A stretch of 64,000 nucleotides of DNA from assembly GCA_012932865.1 (NCBI GenBank), contig SAXG01000019.1:62001-126000 (forward strand). The letters are read 5' to 3'. The DNA is from Amylostereum areolatum. Lineage: Eukaryota > Basidiomycota > Agaricomycetes > Russulales > Stereaceae. The notes beneath the pieces were generated by a model. That model was given only the letters and a program-made list of their open reading frames with translations, searched no databases and was not told the origin of the DNA. How positions within the stretch are numbered: position 1 is the stretch's first letter; each line of letters opens with the position of its first letter. The position numbers and the translations under genes are program-made. Of the stretch, positions 32,363 to 43,332 are shown one piece after another.

Positions 32363-33369
32363 GTATCAGGGGAAAGTATGAGGTACGATAACATGAAGGT
32401 GAAGATAGCCCAGTGTACGAACTCGGGTCACGGCAGATAAATTGGAAAGAAGGGTGTCGTATAATCGGAGAGCCGAGGGGGAGAAGATGCCTCAGGATAC
32501 CATGAATAAATGAAGACGGACGGGAGGAGATGGAGGAAGGATACGACTCGAAGAGAGAGCTGGACACACACCCAGGAATATATTACGGCGCCGGCCCTTC
32601 AACTTTTCTCATCTGCCAGCATCCCAGTCTGTCTCCTGTAAACGAGAGGAATGGCGAAGATCGAGGTGTGGTCTGCAGAATGAGGCGTGAGCAGATGAGA
32701 CAGACAGAAAGTATGTCGGAACGTACTTTAGCAAGATACGATGACCCTACTTCCCACTCTGAGTCGTCGCGTCCGCAACTCATGCATTCACCCGTCAAGT
32801 GAGAAACGTCCTGATGGTCATCGCATGTCCTTCGGATGCCACGAAGTGCGAAGAGTGCCAAGTAAGAAGAGATACGGAGAGCGGAGGGGGAGACGCCGCG
32901 GTTTTCGAGAGCAATCCTTGGGCATATAATCGAGTCGACATGGTCGAAAACAAGCCTGTCGATGTGATTGTGTCGAAGGGAAGACGCGCGCGCCCCTTGC
33001 GACTGTGGCTGTGGATCTGCCCGAGCCCGGCCCGGCCGCGCTCACGCGTCGCCGACGCCTTGTCCGTGCATTTGCTGTCTCTCATCTCGTCTCGCGCGGA
33101 ATTCTCTCTCCACCCTGCTCACGCCGCCCCATACATAACGTACGTGAGTCCGTGGCTGACGACTGTGCATCGATGACGTACGACACTCAACGACGGCGCC
33201 GGCGTCCTACCTCCCCCGCTCAATCAAGGCGCAAATGCCCTCTGCAGACGACTTTCTCCCGCTCTTTTATTTCCCCGCCTTTCCCTTCCCTCCGAAGCCA
33301 ATTTCACTCTTCAAACACATGAAGAATATTCAACCAAAAACCGCAGACCTCACCACATGCCATTAGATT

Positions 33370-34507
33370 AAAGCATCTTTTCACTGCGAGCAAGTTACAC
33401 CAATGCTTCACAGGATCACCCACCGGCTGCGATTCGACGCGTGTGAGCTTGCAAGATCAACCTACGAAGGGAGGTGTCAGCAACAACTAGTGCGACAGCA
33501 CCAAGTTACGACACAGCTGACTAGAAGATGAGGACGACAGAGGGGAGCCGATCAGACACGGCGACAGACGAGGGAAAGCAAGCAAAGTCGGTAGAATTGA
33601 CTAGCTCGAGATAAGGAATATGTACAGCGAGAGCGAGCCTTATATACACAAGAGGAGAGAGACTTAGGTAAGCAACCAATACACGGCGATCAGTAAGCAG
33701 ACCAAGTATAAGTAAGCAGTCGTATGTAAAAGAGCACAGCATGAGTCAGTATCGTACAGCATGAGTCAAGAGAAAGGAGTCAGACCCGGACCGAGATGAG
33801 TCACTGTGGGTCCGGGCGGGATATAGATGAGCCGGGCCAGGTGGAGCCGGACCGGTGATAAGTCGATAAGTCCTAAAGCGTGTAACCGATGTAAAGTAAA
33901 AAGAAAATTATAGACCGTTCATGACAGGAGGAACTTTGCAAGATTACGCAAAGGATACGAGACGTGTACGTACTGGAGTGGCATTATCATCGAGCAGGCT
34001 ATGCCAGTAGAGTCCAGTCTGGTCGCTAGGGGAGATGCTAGGCGAGAACAACCGACATCAATGGCAAGTTCAATTCAATCGAAGAGGACTCGCGAACATG
34101 TAGCAGCCGGTGGCAGGTGAGCGCACTTTTAGATCTTGCGCAGGACATTTTGCTTAGGACATATTGGCCTTTCGCTGCGTGACTCCCTGTGTTTGCATAC
34201 ATGTCACGGAACGCGGTGTTTCTTATTGTGTAACCCTTTTAGTTCGCGAGGAATCTGACGATCCACTACTCATCATTAGCCCGAAGTAGCCCACGAATTT
34301 GCCGAAAGAAAAACGTGCGCATACCTTGGCATTCTCCGGAATCGTATTACTATCAGGGTCCGGGAATCTACTGTCGGTGGTTATTTCCGTGTCTTTGTTT
34401 TCGTCTCCGAGACAGAGGAAGTTCCCTGTCAGTTTGTTTTGAATAACTGTATTTTCCAGGCTCGATGAGAGAACTTGTTTGGGGTTTTCCAAGAGAATTC
34501 TCAACAC
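33370..34507 (-). pseudogene. Beta-trefoil-like pseudogene carrying a solo LTR in its last intron
   Basis: Homologous in order to the genes at 28302-28897 and 35663-36307. Pieces in order: NKLTGNFLCLGDENKDTEIT (about 34440), FRDMYANTG (about 34220, matching FRDQYANVN in the paralog), SPSDQTGLYWHSLLDDNATPV (about 34010, matching INPSDAPDLYWYIPGDE), a donor GTACGTAC, and after the LTR an acceptor TTGCAAG followed by a last-exon-like VESQPVGDPVKHW. The solo LTR (33475-33926) therefore sits inside the last intron. Stops and frame changes between the first and second pieces indicate decay independent of the LTR. Boundaries are approximate. Confidence 0.5.
33475..33926 (-). repeat. Solo LTR of the element 1 family (452 bp)
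   Basis: On the + strand it begins TGTCAGCAAC and ends TTCATGACA, the reverse complement of the LTR at 4271-4726. It is flanked by perfect 5-bp duplications GGAGG at 33470-33474 and 33927-33931. A solo LTR with matching target duplications is the product of insertion followed by LTR-LTR recombination. Confidence 0.95.
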
Positions 34508-35662
34508 CTGTCAATGCCACTGGTCAGCGCTCAGCTTTACTTGCCCCCCCTGGCCAGGCGTACCTGTCGAACTACTCGGCTCAGCTGCACTAGATTTGTC
34601 CCCGCTGGCCTGAGTCGGGCCACCACTAGTAGGCGGGGCCTGCGTGGTGGAGATGCCGTCGGCACTACTGGCTGGGCCTGCGGCGGCAAGGACGACTTGT
34701 CCAATTTGTATAGTCCGCGGGGAGGCTCGAAAGAGGTACTACGATGTGTATGTCGAGAGACCTCATAGTAGGGAATAATGTGAGTTCGCAGCCATTATGA
34801 AGTGGATAGTTGGTACTTATAACCTCCTGTCGGACTGATGCACACGTGAGTAATATACCGATATTGGTGAGCATCGGAACAGCTCGACAATTCAAGATCT
34901 CTCTCAAATTCAAATTTTGAATGTAATGGCACAGTACTTGTCCAAAGACGGGTATGTATACAAGCACGCGACTCTGACGTCCAGTCTCTTTCAAACAGGA
35001 GATAAACAAAACTTTTTGCGTGGTGTACGTGTACAGGCTCTTCGACTCTCGCATCGCCTTTACGACCAAGGCCCAAGGGTGTGAGGCTACCCTTTCTTCA
35101 CAATTGGGGTCTCCGCTTATCGATCGGTTGACTTGAAACAGTTTTCGAATGGACCACACAGTATCGTATCCAGGCTCCGGGACCAGGAAGCTTCTCGAAC
35201 ATGGAAGATCCACTGGCATCGTCGGATTCAAGTCGGGTTGGATAAGTGCAGCCCGAGAATACTATTCTCAGAGCCAAATTTCTGGTTACCATATCCAGTC
35301 CGATGTCAAGCGTCTCGCAGATATGCTCTACCCAGGCTTCGTCGTACGCCACCTTTTCAGGAGGGGGACCGCCACACCCGCACGGGTCATTTGACACTGC
35401 CCTCTGCCCAAGCATCCCAAGTTGAGATGTCGTGGCTATATAGCTCGCCGGTCTGAGGACCGACGGATTCTCTAGTTCACATTGTGTTGGGCAACTGCTT
35501 CCTAGTTCCTACTTACGTTGGCTTCTGTCGGAAAATGCGCCTATTCATTCACTTTTGGTCACTTGCGGAGTAAACAAGCCCAAACTTGCATCTCCTCGAC
35601 GTATCGCCGTTCTTTTCACTGACCAACCCCCCTCATTGTCGAACATCTTCTACACCTACGCA
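34508..35662. other. Intergenic; open frames without domains
   Basis: The largest frame is 188 codons on the - strand (34665-35231) with no recognisable motif, and a 105-codon - strand frame (35098-35415) containing NDPCGCGGPPPEKV. Neither has supporting splice or start context. It also includes the 5' flank of the + strand beta-trefoil pseudogene. Confidence 0.35.
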
Positions 35663-36307
35663 ATGTCTCATGAGCGAAGTACGACTGGCCCCGTCCTGAC
35701 TGGCCTGTATAGGATTACCAACGTCATGTCACAACACCATGTCTCCCTCTCCAGCGATGCCGAGAACACGTTCATCACTGCCACCAAACTCATTTCGCCA
35801 TCCGGGGAAGATTTGGCACGCACCTGTGCATTTTCTCTGCTCGGTATCGACTGAAAGATAGACAGTGGTTCATTGAAAGTTTCGTCCAGGATTCTTCAAA
35901 GGTCCATATCATCGAGAATCACCGGTTCCGTGACCAGTACGCGAACGTCAACCGGAGCCCCATTGGCAGCCCGCTTCTTTAAGGTAGACACAACGAGCAA
36001 CCGTTCCTTATCGTAGAAGCGACCAGCGGAAAGTACATGTTCATCCTTGTTCTATTGTGATCGTGACTGTTGTTGACGGCGGCTAACTCTCCTGTCCAAT
36101 CCCCAGTATTCGCCCCGTCGAGAAGATCAACTCGAACCTCTCATGGCACTGCCCCGACAAAGTGAATAACTCCGTGGTACGCCCTGCCTACACCCTGTAT
36201 TCTTTCGTCAAGCGTGTTGACAATCCGTACATCCGTAGATCGAGCTCCGTGCGGCGTCCACCGCCGACGAAAGGAACTTATGGACTTTCACGAGGATCGT
36301 CAGTTGA
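35663..36307 (+). pseudogene. Beta-trefoil-like gene with a premature stop
   Basis: It starts MSHERSTTGPVLTGLYRITNV (ATG 35663), the same GxYxIxN opening as the gene at 28897. The middle part (WFIESFVQDSSKVHIIENH ... FRDQYANVN ... QPFLIVEATSGKYM) lies in a shifted frame after about 35844 and has an in-frame TAA near 35980. Then come an intron with donor after KYM and acceptor CCCCAG, the exon IRPVEKINSNLSWHCPD, another intron (GTACGC...), and a last exon IELRAASTADERNLWTFTRIVS ending at the TGA at 36305-36307. The last two introns sit at the same places as in the 28.3-kb paralog. The shift and stop make it a probable pseudogene. Confidence 0.6.
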
Positions 36308-36821
36308 AGCGTCTGCCTGAGAGTCTCAGACACCACACGAAATCCCATGGTCGAATAAGTTAAGTGTCCTGCAGAGTGTTTAGCTGTGTGTATGTACGGA
36401 TGAGTGGCATATGTAGCGTACCTAGGGTTTTCCCGTTCAAGTTCAATTTTCGAAGGTCACCTTCACGTTATACCGGGCAGAAACCGAAAGCATTCTTATA
36501 TCAGGTGTAAATTAGTGATGTGCCTGAAGAATCCATTGTGTTAGGACTGCCCAAGTAAGGGAATAAGCACCATCCTACGCTCCCTCACATTTCCACTGCC
36601 GTGACCGCGTTCATCCCAAGTTCATCCCTCCATCCAATGAGGCATCATGTGGGATTTGAGCCACGACTTTTAATTTCTCGCGGTCAAGCTAAAGGAGAAG
36701 ACTTTCCAGAAGTAGCTTGAGGATTACTTGTGGGAGAACGGTGTGGGATTGGCATGTTCGGAGACGAACACGCTTGGTACGGTACTAACCCTAATTTACC
36801 CTAAGCCGTCCCCGCCGCCCC

Positions 36822-37259
36822 GTCCAAGCCACCACCACCGTCGTTGTGGATGGCGTGCCCATCCCCAAAGGAACCTTGCTCAATATCCCTGTGAGTCGAC
36901 CATTTGCTCCTCTTTCTCCCACACCGAGCTCACATCCACGCAACGGAGCAGGTCCGCACCACCACTATGCGCGAGGACATCTGGGGTGCGTTCAGGCCTG
37001 CCAGCGCGCTGCTGGCAGACGTCCCTAATCTCAGGCCGACCCGATGTTCGGACTGATGACGTTCAGCGCGCACCCGAGGATGTGCATCGGGAAGGAGATG
37101 ATGGTGCTCGCAGAGATGCGAGCCCTCAGTGTTCTTCATTCCGTTGCGTTGGTGTGCTGAGTGAGTGCGGACAGGACCCTTGTCGCGAACTTCGAGTTCT
37201 CACCCGCGTACGAGGGACATACGGCCAACACGACGGCGGCGATCACGATATCTCTTTGA
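36822..37259 (+). pseudogene. Cytochrome P450 C-terminal relic
   Basis: Three pieces match the end of fungal P450s in order: TTTVVVDGVPIPKGTLLNIP (36828-36890), an intron-like GTGAGT...GAGCAG, VRTTTMREDIWGAFRP (36951 on), and then in another frame MFGLMTFSAHPRMCIGKEM (37044 on), the heme-binding loop with the cysteine ligand. After a further GT...CAG comes TLVANFEFSPA. The loop normally reads F-x-x-G-P-R-x-C-x-G; here Gly is His. The N-terminal three quarters, including the I-helix and ExxR, are absent. A truncated, shifted fragment with no remaining function. Confidence 0.75.
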
Positions 37260-37781
37260 GCTGGGACGAACACCCCGACTTCTAAAACTGAGGTGCTGTG
37301 CGCGGAGCCGAAGGATAACATACCCATGCTCGTCAAACCCGTCCGGAGATGATCGATTGATGATCTGACATTTTGAGGGCTTGCGAAACGCACGCAGAGC
37401 ATCGAATCTACAATAACATACCAAGAAGTATCCTTCGCCCAGATATCCATTATTCTGAATCAATCTTGACGATATGAACGGGCGGAAAGGTCAGACCAAA
37501 GTCAGATGTCCTTGCACAGTGCAGCTACCACCATAACTTAAGGAACGGTATGGGTCAAAAGAGCACCTCGGCCGGGGTACTACTTAGGGCGCCCACTCCT
37601 TGCGCCCCCAAAGCGCCTAGTCACCTTCAACCTTGCTGCTAACATTTATAATTGACTCTTGCTCCCGCAATTGTACAAACACAAGCTGAGGGACCACACA
37701 TTAGATTTCCTCGCTGAAAAAATGATTTACTGGCAGTATGCACCTTCGAAGCTGCTGATGGGAAATCGCTGTGTGACGAGT
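37260..37781. other. Intergenic between the P450 relic and a DUF6534 gene
   Basis: No open frame with domain character. Contains the likely 3' flank of the - strand DUF6534 gene, which ends at 37782. Confidence 0.4.
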
Positions 37782-39741
37782 TTACTTGAGAACTTGCGGA
37801 TACAGGCGGGAAGTCCGTAAGCGCGAGGTTCGTGGCGAGGTTGTTCGAGTGACCGGGGCCTGTGTTGAAAAAGTCGTTGTCACGCGCATTGAGCCTAAGA
37901 TCAAGTGGTTATTTGGCCGTCTGTTCAAACCAAGGAAGATGCGAACGGACATGATGAGGAGCGAGTTGGCGTACACTGTTTTCGGACGGAGCCCTCAATC
38001 AGGATGGCTGCACCAGGCGCAGAGTAGAAATGATGCACGGTTGTTGATGAACCTGAAAATGCCCAGGTACACCAAGTTGTCCAGCATGGCCAGATACTAA
38101 AGCAGCGATTGCGAGTCACATAAGGACTTGTATCCACAAGTCGAAGGGGACGTACACAGATGAGAATAACAACATCAAACACGCTGCAATATCCCGAATA
38201 AGCATGGGAACCAGCAGACGGACGACACTTACTTACTTCGTAATGGCCCCCGTCGCGATCGAGTACAGAATGACCTTCTTGATCAAGGTGTCGGTACTAG
38301 GGTCATGTATGTGTGCATACCATTTATACATGAGAATTGGCAGGGAGTCGGACGAATAACGTACCTTCGATAGCCCGAACGTTTTCTGTTCAAAATGAAG
38401 GTCATACAGACGGTGATGAAGATGTCGTCTACGGCAGCCAGTGTTAAAGCCGTCACAATATATGGCTGCGCATGCGCTATCAGCATCTCGACGTCAAACT
38501 TTCAAGTACTTCATTACCGTGTCTCGGGTGTGGACTGCAGCGAATGTGCGATACCTGAGGCTGCGAAATGTTCAGCACATACACAGTACCGTAGGGTACA
38601 CTGGCAGATGCCAATGTTACTTGCCTTAAAGCCATAACAACTATGATATACCTGGATGTCATCAGTGCATTCAATAACATGGCGTGTTTCGTTGTGCTAC
38701 GTGCCTATCTCAGATCCTGAATGTTTAGAATAAGTCAGCTAACGAAAGAGACACAGAACGAGTCAGGACACCTACCAAAGTGCAAGACAGCCAGAATGAC
38801 CTCAACACAAACCAAGTAAGCTTTTTTCTGCGCCGCTGGGGATACAGACAAGCTTACAATGGCCGAGACGAGCAAGACATTTTTGTTGCTCACTGTGGAG
38901 GTAGCGCTATGGATAAAGAAGACGATAAAGTGACTGTACACTTACGAATCCACAGCCTCCACGCATAGAACCTATCACATAGTCGATGTCAGTCTGCTCG
39001 GGAAAGTTTCGTCCGGTATACGGAATGCACAGGTGCACCAAAAGGATGATCAGAGCCTGTATATTCGAGGATTTGATGCCATTGTCAAGTCGAGTCAGAG
39101 ATCAATGTGTATGAATGCACCACTCACTGTAAACCCCGTCATTAACTGTGCGATCGTCCATTAGCGGTGACATGTCGCCACGGATCATCAAATGCCTCTT
39201 GTTCGGACTCACATCGTCAGAACTGATGGCGAGATAAGACACAGGACAGACACGTCTAAAGGGAGAGAGTGTACTCACGCTCTCGTTACAAGGATCGCAA
39301 CAAAGTTCCCGTCATCGCGGATGAGCGACTTGAATAGAAAGGTGCCGGAGAGAAAGGCACCGATCGTTTCCAGTACCCTGACATGACAGAGAAAGACGTG
39401 GATGAGTCAACCCAAAGAGTGCTTGGAGGTGCCGTATTCCTACCAGACGAAGAACACCTGTGGGAAAGTTATCAGACGACACCGTACAACGAGGAGTGGA
39501 AGGCCACCCACAAATGACTTCATAAGTGGTTTATCCGAGCCGCCTCTCCCCTGAAAGTAGAACAGAACTTGACCAGTCGCTAGCCCGTACAGACTGTCGG
39601 CAGGGTTTGATATAAGACGTCGTCAGCGAAAGAGTTGGGTCGAAAAGGGATGGGGAGAGCTCACGCTATGGAAATGAGATCTCCAATCAGCAAGGCGCCC
39701 AAGGTAGGGACGAGGTTTATGCCGAGGGCCCGAGCTGACAT
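37782..39741 (-). CDS. DUF6534-family multi-pass membrane protein
   Basis: Read on the - strand from ATG 39741. Many tiny exons can be matched one by one to the gene at 63112: exon 1 (39741-39665, 77 nt) with GINLVPTLGALLIGDLI; LYGLATGQVLFYFQGRGGSD; VFFVW; VLETIGAFLSGTFLFKSLIRDDG; ALIILLVHL; FYAWRLWI; LSNKNVLLVSAIVSL. The last exon holds MSVRIFLGLNRRP, the C-terminal NRR typical of the family, and ends near 37782. A hydrophobic segment VTALTLAAVDDIFITVCMTF (about 38430) is a membrane helix. DUF6534 proteins are basidiomycete-expanded, predicted seven-helix membrane proteins of unknown role. Exons between 38800 and 38000 are not all resolved. Confidence 0.7.
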
Positions 39742-41773
39742 CCTATGCGTCGTGGATGGAAGAGTTGGAACTGGACTTGTGAACAAAAAAGGCGGAAAGG
39801 CGTTCGATTTGCACCACGCCACCCCGAGCGCTATAAGCCTGCATATATACCGCTGCTGCTGTGATCCGCACAGGAACTCCTGGGCATCGTGGTAGCGATT
39901 GAGACAGTGAATTAAGTGCAGCTAGGTGCTATACTTATCTCGTTGCAAGCTTGTCGGGACTCAGAGAAATTGTGGTGTCCACCGCGGCCTAACAACCGCA
40001 GGACTCAGTATGAAAGTCTATGGTCCGCGCTGTTGAAGGTCAGTCGACCAGGTGATCTTCGGATCCACAAAACCAACAACTTCTCCCTCAGAACCGTAGC
40101 TGCACGCCGGCAACACCTGATCACGATGATCATGAACAAAGGTTTCAAGGTCACCAACTTCCGTTCGAAAGCACGCACATTTTGACGAACAAGCTGAGCT
40201 ATCCAATGCCACTCATGAATCCTAAAGAACACACCCGAGGAAAAATATAACCTACCACTTAGTAGTATGTATCTGCCACAGCCTCGAGGTCCCGGCGAGT
40301 TGCTTGCATTCCGCTATGGTGCATACGCCCACCGCCGGGGTGACAAAGATCTGTGGTGGAAAAGGGGCAGTGTGCAATGATGATAGCATCCTCGTTTCAT
40401 AGATCCCACACCTACACGTTGAAATCGCATCAGGAATATCGAGGCCAGACTGTATTGCAGGAGCGACTCACCGATGACGATCAGGGGGGATCTGCCACCC
40501 CAACGGCGATGCTGGCAGGCTAGGTTCGTTTGTATGTATCGCGGCATTCGTTCCATCCAATCTATAATAGGATATGGTGATCAGAGAGCCACGGAAGAAG
40601 ATATGCGGGGAGAGACGATCGCACCTTCGTTTCGTCACCGGATCCCAACTACGCATGTCTTGAAATCGAATCAAGGGCAGCAAGAATTAGACAGCATAGA
40701 TCGAGCGAATGGTCAGGATGTGAACGAGATGTAAGCCTGCGTGATAGTCCAGCTCTGGCGGTACCAAGGCCACTGTTCGTTCTTTGAACGTCCATGAGGC
40801 CACGTCTGCTTGACTAACGCGCAAAACTGTCCATCCCAGTCAACGGCCTGGAGAAACTCGGCGAGGCGATGTGCACTGTCCTGTCGGACGGCCTGTGTAT
40901 AATAGTACACTGTTAGACCGAATAGCTGTGACTTGTATGAGCCTGGACGACGTGACGCACCTCGATCGTCTCACACGTGTCGGCTTGTGAGCCCGTCGTC
41001 TGTGGGTTACTCGTGCAGCATACGGCAGAGACTTGGGAGTCGCACAGATAGCTGCAGAAACCTTCCTACAGCGTTCTTCCCCGGGGGTCTTGAGCTTGTG
41101 GAGCTGCTCGTTAGAAGCTGAGATATTTTACTGGAGTCCAAAACAGACAACGAGGTGCTTTGGGGTGCATCACCTCAACGACCATCATAAGTATCCTCTA
41201 ATTGCTGATTTGGTGAAAACAAGTGACGCACCTTGCGAACCTCCTCCCCCGTCCTTCCCTTCAGTGGAGGGTATATACATATACATAATTGGCCAAATGG
41301 GTGACTTCCCGTAGGCTGTTTTATTCGAGAATCTTATTTTGTAAACATATTTGGACCCTGCTGCCGAGGTGTCGACGGTGGACGCGACGCGAGTGAGCTA
41401 CATTCTCAGCTCAGACCCTTGTACTAGATGAACATCTGGAAGAGGGGGGGGGACCCCTTTCTAGATTTCGGAAGCATGGAATATCATCTCTCCAGATCTC
41501 CCCACCCCGACGGCGCGCCATCCTCCCTCTGCTTACATCATACAATGTTGATGATTTTCTCAGTTCTGCCGCCTGCATCGTCTTCCTCTGTCCCGCCATC
41601 AAACTGTCGTGCTGCTGCCTGTTTCCAATGTCCACCCATTCTTGTATCATATCACCTCGCCCCTGCTTTCAACGTGCCAATTTATCTCTCTACCGGGCTA
41701 GATCCGACTAGGACCCAATCCTCTTGAGCCTGCTCCGCACCATACAAGACAATAGCAAGGGCAGTTAACACAC
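39742..41773. other. Upstream region of the - strand DUF6534 gene, no further gene supported
   Basis: Apart from the duplicated block, the - strand has short coding-like stretches (for example FGLTVYYYTQAVRQDSAHRLAEF near 40880). I could not assign them or link them by splicing. A G run is at 41443-41450. Confidence 0.35.
40390..40700 (-). repeat. Duplicated upstream block of the DUF6534 gene
   Basis: On the - strand this segment resembles 62300-62610 on the + strand. Shared words include the stretches around GATTGGATGGAACG, ACAAACGAAC and GGTGGCAGATCC, in the same order and spacing. A further match joins 40150-40210 (-) with 62812-62875 (+). In both places it lies 5' of a near-identical DUF6534 gene, so the duplication includes upstream DNA. 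Confidence 0.6.
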
Positions 41774-41797
41774 CATCAGCAAAACTCTGAGTACTTG
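41774..41797 (+). repeat. Left terminal inverted repeat (24 bp)
   Basis: Exact reverse complement of 43766-43789. It runs directly into the CTTGG-rich arm. Confidence 0.9.
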
Positions 41798-42339
41798 GGG
41801 TGAACTTGGACTTGGAGCAAGCACCTTGGGCTTGGATATTTACCTTGGAGGCACTTTGCCTTGGAGTCAAATGACTTGTAGCCTTGGTAAAATAAACGGA
41901 GCTTGGAATTGACCTTGGGAATTTAGTAGTTTACTTGGACACTTGCAGTTTTTGTTAATGCCTTCTACAGCACAAAATCTTAAGTCTCAATAGATGCCAA
42001 GTCGGAATTTCTCGCGACTTCGCAAATCAACGACACGAATGGTCACGTGAACCATCATTTCCGTTGACCTCGACGACGTGTCGTCCCTCTTCTCCTTGTC
42101 TCCGACCACGACCTTCGTCGTCGTCGTTGACCGTCATCGTCGTTGACCGTCATCGTCGTCGTTGTCACCGTCGTCGGTCCTAGCGTCGTCGTCGTCGCCG
42201 TCATCCCTGCCCCCTGCCACCACCTCGTCACCACCACCGCTCCATCTTCAACACTTCCGCTGCCACATCAACGTCGTCAACGCCCCACCCTTTCATGCTC
42301 GACGTCCCTGCCCCCGTCCTCGATGCCCCTGCTGTTATG

Positions 42340-42940
42340 TCCTCAATGCACCCACCGCGGCGTCCCCAGGCCCTCGCCACCACGTCCCCAGGCCCTCGTC
42401 ACCCTGTCCTCAATGCCTTCGTCACCGCGTCATCAATGCCTTCGCCACCGCATCCTCAATGCCTTCATCACCGCGTTCCAACGTCCTCGCCTCACCCCCC
42501 TCGTCACCGCGTTGCCACCGCGTCATCAAGACCTTTGTCACTGCGTTCTCAACGCCCTCATTGCTGTGTCCCCACCGCCCTCGTCACCGCACCCACCGCG
42601 GCATCCTCAATGCCCTTGTCTCAACGCCCTCACCACCGCGTCCCCAACGCCCTTGCCACCGCGTCCCATCCCCAACGCCCTCACCACCGCGTCCCCAACG
42701 CTCTCACCACCACGTCCCCAGGCCCTCGCCACCCGCGTCCCCAGGCCCTCGCCACTGCGTCCCCAACGCCCTCGTCACCCTGTCCTCAATGCCTTCGTCA
42801 CCGCGTCTTCAACGTCCTCGCCACCACGTCCCCAACACCCTCGCCACCGCGTCCCCAACGCCCTCACCTCAACGCCCTTGCCACCACATCCCCAACGCCC
42901 TCGCCACCGCGTCCCCAACGCGCTCGTTTCAACGCGCTCG
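42340..42940 (+). repeat. Minisatellite inside the TIR element
   Basis: Irregular tandem units of about 20-24 bp built on CTCGCCACCGCGTCCCCAACG, with variants such as CTCGTCACCGCGT and CAGGCCCTCGCCACC. It is open in all three + frames because the units are nearly stop-free; the resulting 240-309-codon frames are not genes. A single related unit recurs at about 43333-43390, beyond the septin fragment. Confidence 0.85.
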
Positions 42941-42942
42941 AA

Positions 42943-43332
42943 GCTCACCGCGCCGTGCGACCGCTACATCCAGGACACATGCATCCACTGCTGCTTGTAC
43001 CCCTTCAACACGGATGAGAATGACGAGGAGGAGGTCCAGCTGAACGAGTCCATCCGTGTACACATTTTTTAAAATTGTTGTTCTTCGGTGTTGCTTGTGC
43101 TGACAGGGTCGCGTAGGACATGATCCCATTCGCGGTCGTTGGCTCGGAGAGCAATGTGATCATTGGCGGCAAGTTGGTGTGCGGTGCGGGGTTTTTTTTC
43201 GCACGTTATTCGTACGGTCGTGCGTCCGCTGACCGTATTCTGCCCGTACTGTGTGTGCTATACAGGACCCACTTGCAGGACCTGATCAAGACGACGGCGC
43301 AGATCCACTACGAGGTGTTCCGCTCATCGCCG
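42943..43332 (+). pseudogene. Captured septin gene fragment with internal deletion
   Basis: Three septin GTPase-domain pieces occur in order. (1) CDRYIQDTCIHCCLYPFNTDEN...EEEVQLNESIR (42955-43051), in which the family's IQDTRIHCCLYF segment is joined directly to the much later LYPF-D-x-D segment, so roughly the middle of the G domain is missing. (2) After an intron-like GTACAC...GACAG (about 43052-43106), IPFAVVGSESNVIIGGKLVCG (43123 on). (3) After a further intron-like stretch ending CTATACAG, THLQDLIKTTAQIHYEVFRSS (43270-43332). Septins are filament-forming GTPases at the fungal septum. The retained intron signals show capture from genomic DNA rather than mRNA. A stop (TAG) lies at 43114 in the middle piece, so no product is expected. 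Confidence 0.85.

Noticed and set aside
40713..40990. Possible extra DUF6534 gene on the - strand (FGLTVYYYTQAV...)
   Set aside because: A short stretch resembles the second helix region, but no GALLIG exon, no consistent splice sites and no further helices could be linked to it.
42143..43072. 240-309-codon + frames as a Pro/Thr-rich protein
   Set aside because: All three frames are open because the minisatellite units lack stops. This is repeat structure, not a gene, except for the septin-derived end.
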